Shown: positions 58,242 to 64,000 of the stretch, piece by piece
Layout: every line of letters starts with the position of its first letter
Position numbering within the stretch: the stretch's first letter is position 1
NCBI RefSeq assembly: GCF_001277215.2
Contig: NZ_CP013940.1
Coordinates: 868,001 to 932,000 of the forward strand
Direction: 5' to 3'
DNA from: Cronobacter malonaticus LMG 23826
Lineage (GTDB): Bacteria > Pseudomonadota > Gammaproteobacteria > Enterobacterales > Enterobacteriaceae
Length of the DNA stretch: 64,000 bases
The notes under the pieces: model-generated
The model's database searches: none
Told to the model about the DNA's origin: nothing
What the model saw: only the letters and a program-made list of their open reading frames with translations
Program-made: the position numbers and the translations under genes

Positions 58242-59432
58242 TTACAACACCTTGTGCGGGCCGAAACATTCGTAATGAATGTTCTCTTTATTCACGCCCA
58301 TGCTCACTAACTGCTCCGCGGCGAACTGCATAAATTTCACCGGGCCGCAGACATAAAACTGCATGCCGGGCGTGGTCACATGTGCCTCGCGATCGCGAAG
58401 CGCCATCAACCCTTCACTGTCATAACGGCCCGCGCTGCGATCGGCGTCGGTCGGCACGCGGTACCAGACGTGGCGGGTAAAGCGGGGGAGCTTCGCGCCG
58501 AGCTGCGCCACTTCATCGGTAAACGCATGTACATCGCCGCTTTCCGCCGCGTGATACCAGTTCACCTGCGCCGGATGCTGCGCGCTTGCCAGCGTATCAA
58601 GCATCGCCAGCATCGGCGTCTGGCCCACACCCGCCGAGATAAGCGTCACCGGCGTCTGCGGCTCGACATCCATAAAGAAATCGCCCGCAGGCGCGGCAAG
58701 ATTAACCACATCGCCCGGCTGCGCATGCTGATGCAGCCAGTTCGACACCTGGCCTTCGCCTTCGCGTTTCACCGCGATGCGATAGCTTTTGCCGTTCGGC
58801 TTGCGTGTGAGCGAATATTGGCGAATCTCCTGGTGCGCAAACTCCTGCGGTTTGATCCAGACGGCGGTGTACTGGCCGGGCAGGTAATCAGCAACCGGGC
58901 CGCCATCTACCGGCTCCAGCTCAAAGCTTGTGACAATCGCGCTCTGCGGCGTTTTACTCACGATGCGGAATTCGCGCGTGCCTTCCCAGCCGCCGGTTTT
59001 CTGCGCGTTGCTCTGGTAAATCTCGGCTTCGCGGTTAATAAACACGCCCGCCAGCACGCCATAGGCTTTACCCCAGGCGTCCAGCACTTCCTGGCCTGGG
59101 CTGAACATCTCGTCGAGCGTCGCCAGCAGGTGCTCGCCCACAATGTTGTACTGCTCCGGTTTGATATTAAAGCTGGTGTGCTTCTGGGCGATTTTCTCCA
59201 CCGCCGGCAGCAGGGCCGCGAGGTTTTCGATATTGGTGGCGTAGGCGCAGATGGCGTTGAACAGCGCTTCACGCTGATCGCCATTGCGCTGGTTACTCAT
59301 GTTGAAAATCTCTTTGAGTTCCGGGTTGTGCGTAAACATCCGGTCATAAAAGTGCGCGGTGAGTTTCGGGCCAGTCTGCGCCAGCAGCGGGATGGTGGAT
59401 TTCACGACGGCGATGGTTTGACTATCCAGCAT
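58242..59432 (-). CDS. hmp: Hmp, flavohemoprotein (nitric oxide dioxygenase)
   Basis: Detoxifies NO to nitrate with oxygen and NAD(P)H. It has 396 aa, the E. coli length. A globin domain at 1-140 carries distal ([16 protein letters not shown]) and proximal heme sites ([14 protein letters not shown]). An FAD domain ([20 protein letters not shown]) and an NAD domain ([31 protein letters not shown]) follow. The upstream NsrR operator and divergent glyA are as in E. coli. Confidence 0.98.
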   Translation of the reverse strand: MLDSQTIAVVKSTIPLLAQTGPKLTAHFYDRMFTHNPELKEIFNMSNQRNGDQREALFNAICAYATNIENLAALLPAVEKIAQKHTSFNIKPEQYNIVGEHLLATLDEMFSPGQEVLDAWGKAYGVLAGVFINREAEIYQSNAQKTGGWEGTREFRIVSKTPQSAIVTSFELEPVDGGPVADYLPGQYTAVWIKPQEFAHQEIRQYSLTRKPNGKSYRIAVKREGEGQVSNWLHQHAQPGDVVNLAAPAGDFFMDVEPQTPVTLISAGVGQTPMLAMLDTLASAQHPAQVNWYHAAESGDVHAFTDEVAQLGAKLPRFTRHVWYRVPTDADRSAGRYDSEGLMALRDREAHVTTPGMQFYVCGPVKFMQFAAEQLVSMGVNKENIHYECFGPHKVL

Positions 59433-59456
59433 GGTTGCTTCCTTCCGTTTTTCTAT

Positions 59457-59479
59457 AAAATGTATTTTAAATGCATCTT
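59457..59479. promoter_or_regulatory. NsrR operator of hmp
   Basis: An 11-1-11 inverted repeat: AAAATGTATTT, T, AAATGCATCTT. It fits the NsrR consensus (AAGATGYATTT-N-AAATRCATCTT) with one mismatch. It begins 25 bases upstream of the hmp start, over the expected promoter, so NO would relieve repression. Confidence 0.9.
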
Positions 59480-59619
59480 ATAAAAAATACCTGCACGCTG
59501 TAAATGGTTTTATCAAGCAGGAGAAAACGGTCGCGTATGAAAAAAAGACAGGTTGAAAATGAAAATAAGTCGCGTAAAGCGCGCGTTTGCTTAATCGTTC
59601 AAACCCTTGCGCCACGCCA

Positions 59620-59635
59620 TGCCAAACGTTTGCGT
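59620..59635. promoter_or_regulatory. PurR operator of glyA
   Basis: TGCCAAACGTTTGCGT matches the PurR consensus at 13 of 16 positions, with a perfect right half. It lies about 120 bases before glyA, which is PurR-repressed in E. coli. MetR half-sites are expected nearby, but I could not place them confidently. The remaining hmp-glyA region (59433-59751) shows no gene. Confidence 0.75.
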
Positions 59636-59751
59636 AAAAACCTCTGTCAAGCCCTATCTTCACGCTGCCAATCGGTTTACACTGTTGGCCGTCGCCCAAA
59701 AGGGCCCCTAATTGCAGTACATTTTATTGTCAGCTGAGTCAGGAGATGCGG

Positions 59752-61005
59752 ATGTTAAAGCGTGAAATGAACATTGCCGATTATGATGCCGAACTGTGGC
59801 AGGCTATGGAGCAGGAAAAAGTACGTCAGGAAGAGCACATCGAACTGATCGCCTCCGAAAACTACACCAGCCCGCGCGTCATGCAGGCGCAGGGCTCTCA
59901 GCTGACCAACAAATATGCCGAAGGTTATCCGGGCAAGCGCTACTACGGCGGCTGCGAATATGTGGATATCGTTGAACAACTGGCGATTGACCGCGCGAAA
60001 GAACTCTTCGGCGCTGACTACGCCAACGTGCAGCCGCACTCCGGCTCCCAGGCCAACTTCGCGGTCTACACCGCGCTGCTGCAGCCGGGCGATACCGTTC
60101 TTGGTATGAACCTGGCGCAGGGCGGCCACCTGACTCACGGCTCTCCGGTCAACTTCTCCGGTAAGCTCTACAACATCATTCCTTACGGTATCGACGAGTC
60201 CGGCAAAATCGATTACGACGATATGGCGAAGCAGGCGAAAGAGCACAAGCCGAAGATGATCATCGGTGGCTTCTCCGCTTACTCCGGCATCGTTGACTGG
60301 GCAAAAATGCGTGAAATCGCCGACAGCATCGGCGCATACCTGTTCGTCGATATGGCGCACGTGGCGGGCCTGATTGCCGCAGGTGTTTACCCGAACCCGG
60401 TTCCGCACGCGCACGTCGTGACTACGACCACCCATAAAACGCTGGCTGGCCCGCGCGGTGGTCTGATCCTCGCCAAAGGCGGCAGCGAAGAGCTGTACAA
60501 AAAACTGAACTCTGCCGTGTTCCCGAGCGCGCAGGGCGGCCCGCTGATGCACGTTATCGCGGCGAAAGCGGTCGCGCTGAAAGAAGCGATGGAGCCGGAG
60601 TTCAAAACCTACCAGCAGCAGGTGGCCAAAAACGCCAAAGCGATGGTGGAAGTGTTCCTGAACCGCGGCTACAAAGTGGTCTCCGGCGGTACGGAAAACC
60701 ACCTGTTCCTGCTGGATCTGGTCGATAAAAACCTGACCGGTAAAGAAGCGGACGCCGCACTTGGCCGCGCCAACATCACCGTTAACAAAAACAGCGTGCC
60801 GAACGATCCGAAAAGCCCGTTCGTCACCTCCGGCATCCGTATCGGTTCTCCGGCGGTTACGCGTCGCGGCTTCAAAGAAGCGGAAGTTAAAGAGCTGGCC
60901 GGCTGGATGTGCGACATCCTGGACAACATCAATGACGAAGCGGTTATCGAGCGCGTCAAAGGTAAAGTACTGGATATCTGCGCACGCTTCCCGGTTTACG
61001 CGTAA
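59752..61005 (+). CDS. glyA: GlyA, serine hydroxymethyltransferase
   Basis: PLP enzyme that converts serine and tetrahydrofolate to glycine and 5,10-methylene-THF, the main source of one-carbon units for purines and methionine. It has 417 aa, the E. coli length. The PLP lysine is in [16 protein letters not shown]. His126, which stacks on PLP, is kept ([14 protein letters not shown]), while the residue three before it is Gln where E. coli has His. I chose ATG 59752, with AGGAG 6 bases upstream, over the in-frame ATG at 59746. Confidence 0.98.
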   Translation: MLKREMNIADYDAELWQAMEQEKVRQEEHIELIASENYTSPRVMQAQGSQLTNKYAEGYPGKRYYGGCEYVDIVEQLAIDRAKELFGADYANVQPHSGSQANFAVYTALLQPGDTVLGMNLAQGGHLTHGSPVNFSGKLYNIIPYGIDESGKIDYDDMAKQAKEHKPKMIIGGFSAYSGIVDWAKMREIADSIGAYLFVDMAHVAGLIAAGVYPNPVPHAHVVTTTTHKTLAGPRGGLILAKGGSEELYKKLNSAVFPSAQGGPLMHVIAAKAVALKEAMEPEFKTYQQQVAKNAKAMVEVFLNRGYKVVSGGTENHLFLLDLVDKNLTGKEADAALGRANITVNKNSVPNDPKSPFVTSGIRIGSPAVTRRGFKEAEVKELAGWMCDILDNINDEAVIERVKGKVLDICARFPVYA

Positions 61006-61022
61006 GCGTTCACATCTCTCAG

Positions 61023-61047
61023 AAGGCCGCCTCGCGCGGCCTTTTTT
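61023..61047 (+). terminator. Terminator of glyA
   Basis: Stem AAGGCCGC/GCGGCCTT (61023-61030 with 61036-61043), five-base loop, seven T. Confidence 0.9.
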
Positions 61048-61076
61048 TATGGGGCAACGGTAGACAGGAGGCGGCC

Positions 61077-61439
61077 ATGCGTATTCAGGCATTCGCGACG
61101 CTGACGGGGCTTGGCGTTCATACGCTGCGCTATTACGAAAAGCTGGGGCTGCTGGTGCCGGCGCGCAACGCCAGCGGGCATCGCGACTATTCTCGTTCGG
61201 ATCTCGACTGGGCGGCGTTTATTAAACGTCTGAAAGTGACCGATATGCCGCTGGAGGAGATCCAGCGCTACGCCAGGCTGCGCGCACAAGGGGAATCGAC
61301 CGCTGGCGCACGCCGTGAACTGCTGGCGCATCACGCGCAGCGGCTCGAAGCCCGGCTCGCGGAGCAGGCTGACCATCTGGCGCGCCTGAAAGAGAAAATG
61401 GCGTACTACGATGAAACGCTGTTAAAAAACAGCGCTTGA
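61077..61439 (+). CDS. MerR-family transcriptional regulator
   Basis: A 120-aa one-component regulator. The N-terminal winged HTH (VHTLRYYEKLGLLVPARNASGHRDYS) is typical of the family, followed by a coiled-coil dimerisation helix (RLEARLAEQADHLARLKEKM). There is no C-terminal cysteine cluster, so it is not a metal or SoxR-type sensor; the effector may be an aldehyde or other electrophile, as in AdhR/NmlR relatives. That is an inference. GGAGG precedes the ATG. A MerR-type operator lies over its stop and drives the next gene. Confidence 0.88.
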   Translation: MRIQAFATLTGLGVHTLRYYEKLGLLVPARNASGHRDYSRSDLDWAAFIKRLKVTDMPLEEIQRYARLRAQGESTAGARRELLAHHAQRLEARLAEQADHLARLKEKMAYYDETLLKNSA

Positions 61440-61466
61440 CCTGGAGTTAACTCGAAGTCTTACCGT
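61436..61466 (+). promoter_or_regulatory. MerR-type promoter/operator with 19-bp spacer
   Basis: TTGACC (61436-61441), 19-base spacer, TACCGT (61461-61466). The spacer contains the perfect palindrome GAGTTAACTC (61444-61453). Overlong spacers with a central dyad are the mark of promoters that MerR-family activators untwist. It overlaps the merR-like stop codon and lies 30 bases before the next start. Confidence 0.8.
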
Positions 61467-61494
61467 TATCTCAACCACACAAAAGGAGAACGGT

Positions 61495-61872
61495 ATGACC
61501 TCATCACGTTATGAAGCAGGCCTTGCGCGACTGTCGGAAATCGACGGCGCGGCAGGAGAAAATGTCATTAAAGCGCTGGCCGATATCGCGCCGGATCTGG
61601 GGCGCTACGTCATAGAATTCGGGTTTGGCGATGTTTACAGCAGGCCAGGTCTGTCGCTAAAAAGCCGGGAGCTCGCGACCGTCGCGGCGCTCACCGCGCT
61701 TGGGCACGCGCAGCCGCAGCTGGCGGTGCATCTACATGCCGCGCTGAACGTCGGCTGCACCCGCGAAGAGATTATTGAAGTCATCATCCAGATGGCGCTC
61801 TATGCCGGTTTTCCGGCGGCGCTGAATGCGATGTTCACCGCCAAAAAGGTCTTTGCCGAGGCGGGCGTCTGA
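61495..61872 (+). CDS. Carboxymuconolactone decarboxylase family protein
   Basis: A 125-aa all-helical protein of the CMD/AhpD superfamily. The conserved block ELATVAALTALGHAQPQLAVHLHAALNVGCTREEIIEVI is easy to see (positions about 58-98). It has a single Cys in that block, so the AhpD-type CxxC redox pair is missing; it resembles gamma-carboxymuconolactone decarboxylase (PcaC-like) rather than a peroxidase partner. AAGGAG precedes the ATG. The neighbouring MerR gene and operator suggest inducible expression. The substrate is unknown. Confidence 0.85.
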   Translation: MTSSRYEAGLARLSEIDGAAGENVIKALADIAPDLGRYVIEFGFGDVYSRPGLSLKSRELATVAALTALGHAQPQLAVHLHAALNVGCTREEIIEVIIQMALYAGFPAALNAMFTAKKVFAEAGV

Positions 61873-61878
61873 CAGGAC

Positions 61879-61896
61879 AGGCCGCCGTGGCGGCCT
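61879..61896 (+). terminator. Possible terminator hairpin after the CMD gene
   Basis: 8-bp stem AGGCCGCC/GGCGGCCT with a two-base loop but no U run; weak or Rho-dependent. Confidence 0.35.
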
Positions 61897-61995
61897 CATT
61901 ACACAGTAAAAGCGAATTGTTATTAACGTGTTATGCATCGCTTGCAACCCCTGCGCTTTCCCGCCAGACTAACGCCTGCGAAACGGGAGGGACTC

Positions 61996-63135
61996 ATGGT
62001 GTTGCAATCCACGCGCTGGCTGGCGCTCAGCTATTTCACCTATTTTTTCAGCTACGGTATTTTCCTGCCGTTCTGGAGCGTCTGGCTCGCAGGCGTTGGC
62101 GTCGCGCCGGAAACTATCGGCCTTTTGCTCGGCTCCGGGCTGATCGCACGTTTTCTTGGTAGCCTGCTGCTGGCGCCCCGCGTCAAAGACCCTTCCCGTT
62201 TAGTGTTTGCGCTGCGCCTGCTTGCGCTGCTGACGCTCGTTTTCGCGCTTGGCTTCTGGTTCGGGCATCAGACCGCCTGGCTGTTTGTCGTGCTGGTGGG
62301 CTTTAACCTCTTTTTCTCGCCGCTGGTGCCGCTCACCGACGCGCTCGCCGCCACCTGGCAGCGCCAGATAGCGATGGACTACGGGCGCGTGCGCCTGTGG
62401 GGATCGCTGGCGTTTGTGATTGGCTCGGCGCTCACCGGCAAGCTGGTGAGCGTCTACGATTACCGCGCCATTCTGGCGCTGCTGTCGCTCGGCGTGGCGT
62501 CAATGCTTATCGGGATGCTGCTGAAACCCTCGGTCATGCCGCAGGGCGAAGCGCGTCATAACGAGGCCGCCGGCTGGCCGGTATGGCGCAGGTTGATCGT
62601 TGAAAACTGGCGTTTTCTCGCCTGCGTAAGCCTGCTTCAGGGGGCGCACGCTGCCTATTACGGTTTCAGCGCCATTTACTGGCAGAGCAAAGGCTATTCC
62701 GCCTCGGTCGTGGGATATCTCTGGTCGCTCGGCGTGGTAGCGGAAATTATTATCTTCGCGCTCAGTAAACGGCTGTTCAGCCGGTTTGGCGCGCGCGATC
62801 TGCTGCTGCTCTCCGGCGTGCTGGGGATTATCCGCTGGGGAATGATGGGCTGGACGACCGCGCTGCCGTGGCTCATCGTGGCGCAGATCCTGCACTGCGG
62901 GAGCTTCTCCATCTGTCATCTGGCGGCGATGCGCTATATCGCCGCCCGCGAAGGCTCGGAAGTCATCCGGCTACAGTCGGTCTACTCCGCCGTCGCGATG
63001 GGCGGCGGGATTGCGGTGATGACCGTCTTCGCAGGCTTCCTGTATCAACACCTTGCAGGCGGCGTCTTCTGGGTGATGGCGCTGGTTGCGCTGCCCGCGC
63101 TCTTCCTGCGCCCGAAAGTCGTGGCGCGCGCTTAA
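61996..63135 (+). CDS. hcaT: HcaT, MFS transporter (putative 3-phenylpropionate permease)
   Basis: A 379-aa major facilitator (FHS/LacY-like) with about 12 helices. The start MVLQSTRWLALSYFTYFFSY, the central PLTDALAATWQ and the end FLRPKVV match E. coli HcaT closely. In E. coli it is annotated as a 3-phenylpropionate transporter because hcaREFCBD follows elsewhere; transport of that substrate is not proven. I chose ATG 61996, with GGGAGG 5 bases upstream. Its stop shares TTAA with the csiE stop. Confidence 0.93.
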   Translation: MVLQSTRWLALSYFTYFFSYGIFLPFWSVWLAGVGVAPETIGLLLGSGLIARFLGSLLLAPRVKDPSRLVFALRLLALLTLVFALGFWFGHQTAWLFVVLVGFNLFFSPLVPLTDALAATWQRQIAMDYGRVRLWGSLAFVIGSALTGKLVSVYDYRAILALLSLGVASMLIGMLLKPSVMPQGEARHNEAAGWPVWRRLIVENWRFLACVSLLQGAHAAYYGFSAIYWQSKGYSASVVGYLWSLGVVAEIIIFALSKRLFSRFGARDLLLLSGVLGIIRWGMMGWTTALPWLIVAQILHCGSFSICHLAAMRYIAAREGSEVIRLQSVYSAVAMGGGIAVMTVFAGFLYQHLAGGVFWVMALVALPALFLRPKVVARA

Positions 63136-64000
63136 GCTTCCAGAATCTCGCGTATCCGCTGCTGCTGGTGTTCACCGAACGGCAGCGTCGCGTGAATGAG
63201 CGGCGGCGAGAAGAGCGGCAGCGAGGTGGTGTATGGCGTCACAATCAGCGCCACCTCTTTCGGCGCGCCTTCCTGCTGGAAGGTATGCAGCGTGAGGTGT
63301 TTAATGTTGAGCGGCAGCAGGGTGAGTTCCCGTAGCTGCTGCTCGATTTCTGCCTCAAGCGCAGGGTCGTTGCCCGTCAGCAGCAGCACCTGTTTTTCAT
63401 GCAGATCCGCCTCCTGCATCAGCCACGCGCCGAAAATCACCGCCACAAGCCCCACTTCTTCATCAGAAAACGTCACCCGGTACTCTTCTTCAAAGCTATC
63501 AAACGCTTTGCGCGTGGTGCGCATCAGGCGCGGATAGAGACGGTTAATCTCTTCCGGCAGCGCGTTATCGATACCGATGCCGAACAGGCTGCGGTCAAGC
63601 GCCTGGCAGAGATGAATATAGAGCTGATCCGCAAGCCCTTGTTCATCGCTGAACGCCATGCCGGAGAGCTCGCGAAAGCGGGCAATCAGCGAAAGCACGG
63701 CGTGACGCAGACGATGATCTTCCGGGTGTGCGTCGCGCAGCGGATCGGGCGTGCGCAGCATCATAAACAGCAGTGCCAGGAAGCAGTGTTCGTTCACGTG
63801 CGGCGACTGGGCGACGCGGCGCTGCCAGTGGCGGACTATCTCCTGCGCGGCGAGAAACTCGGCGCGGGCGCGCATCCAGAGCTGTTGTGGTTCGGTGAAT
63901 TCCGGCGTCTGGCCGTAATGATGCTGCACCAGGCAGTATTGCAGGTAGAGACGCAGGAACTGCACGTCGCGCGGCTCGAACTGTCGGTTCAGACGGCGCG
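63132..64000 (-). CDS. csiE: CsiE, stationary-phase-inducible PRD-domain protein (N-terminal part outside window)
   Basis: The minus-strand frame stays open to the window end, giving the C-terminal 289 residues of a protein of about 426 aa in E. coli. The visible part contains a PRD-like helical domain (LYIHLCQALDRSLFGIGIDN, EEEYRVTFSDEEVGLVAVIFGAWL) and then an EIIB-like alpha/beta segment (KQVLLLTGNDPALEAEIE). E. coli csiE is induced by sigma-S and CRP in stationary phase; its targets are unknown. The apparent GTG at 63965 is internal, not the start. Confidence 0.9.
   Translation of the reverse strand, partial: RRLNRQFEPRDVQFLRLYLQYCLVQHHYGQTPEFTEPQQLWMRARAEFLAAQEIVRHWQRRVAQSPHVNEHCFLALLFMMLRTPDPLRDAHPEDHRLRHAVLSLIARFRELSGMAFSDEQGLADQLYIHLCQALDRSLFGIGIDNALPEEINRLYPRLMRTTRKAFDSFEEEYRVTFSDEEVGLVAVIFGAWLMQEADLHEKQVLLLTGNDPALEAEIEQQLRELTLLPLNIKHLTLHTFQQEGAPKEVALIVTPYTTSLPLFSPPLIHATLPFGEHQQQRIREILEA

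Noticed and set aside
59755..61092. A 445-codon minus-strand ORF opposite glyA
   Set aside because: Antisense shadow of a highly conserved gene with strong codon bias; no domain or start signal. The same applies to long ORFs opposite lepA (37285-38442), srmB (29624-30853), yfiF (27057-28295) and purL (52098-53240).

Overview
The window is a stretch of an enterobacterial chromosome, G+C-rich and densely coded, with no plasmid, phage or transposon genes. Protein sequences and gene order follow the E. coli 56-58 min region (tyrA-pheA-raiA-bamD-rluD-pgeF-clpB-rrnG-kgtP ... csiE), read in the opposite direction. The rRNA, the protein divergence from E. coli and the extra genes suggest a Cronobacter-like member of the Enterobacteriaceae. 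The genus is an inference and was not tested by any search.

Layout. 1-5.4 kb: 3' end of tyrA, an SMP-30/gluconolactonase gene, pheA with its pheL leader and attenuator, raiA with a CRP site, and an LprI-type secreted protein. 5.4-10.7 kb: bamD, rluD-pgeF and clpB with a sigma-32 promoter. 10.8-16.2 kb: a complete rRNA operon, 16S - tRNA-Glu(UUC) - 23S - 5S, with P1/P2 promoters, boxA sites and terminator. 16.2-19.6 kb: a short accessory block between the rRNA operon and kgtP. It holds a 3' remnant of mobB, an XRE regulator with a 2TM domain, a pyruvate-oxidase-like TPP enzyme and a DUF4385 gene. 19.7-28.8 kb: kgtP, then yfiM, pssA, patZ, tapT and trxC on the minus strand, then yfiF and ung. 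29-33.4 kb: grcA with an FNR box, srmB, trmN6 and nadB. 33.4-36.5 kb: the envelope-stress operon rpoE-rseA-rseB-rseC, preceded by an rseD-like leader ORF and a sigma-E promoter. 36.6-43.4 kb: lepA-lepB, rnc-era-recO, pdxJ-acpS and yfhL. 43.4-47.9 kb: an RpiR/MurR-type regulator divergent from murQ-murP, then pgpC and tadA. 47.8-57.6 kb: mltF, purL with a PurR box, the sRNA GlmY, and the glrK-qseG-glrR two-component operon that controls it. 57.7-64 kb: glnB, hmp with an NsrR operator, glyA with a PurR box, a MerR/carboxymuconolactone-decarboxylase pair, hcaT and the 3' part of csiE.

How the genes fit together. Most are housekeeping genes: aromatic amino acids, translation and ribosome hibernation, outer-membrane assembly and sigma-E signalling, phospholipid synthesis, peptidoglycan recycling (pgeF, mltF, murQP), purine and one-carbon metabolism. 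Several complete regulatory circuits can be read directly: Phe attenuation, GlrR/sigma-54 to GlmY, sigma-E autoregulation, NsrR to hmp, PurR to purL and glyA, FNR to grcA, CRP to raiA, sigma-32 to clpB, MerR with its long-spacer promoter, and an RNase III target stem ahead of rnc.

I found no clear new defence, conjugation or secretion system. The least expected features are the mobB fragment beside the 5S gene, which suggests past recombination between rRNA operons, the small accessory block behind it, and the paired dyads between the RpiR-family regulator and murQ.
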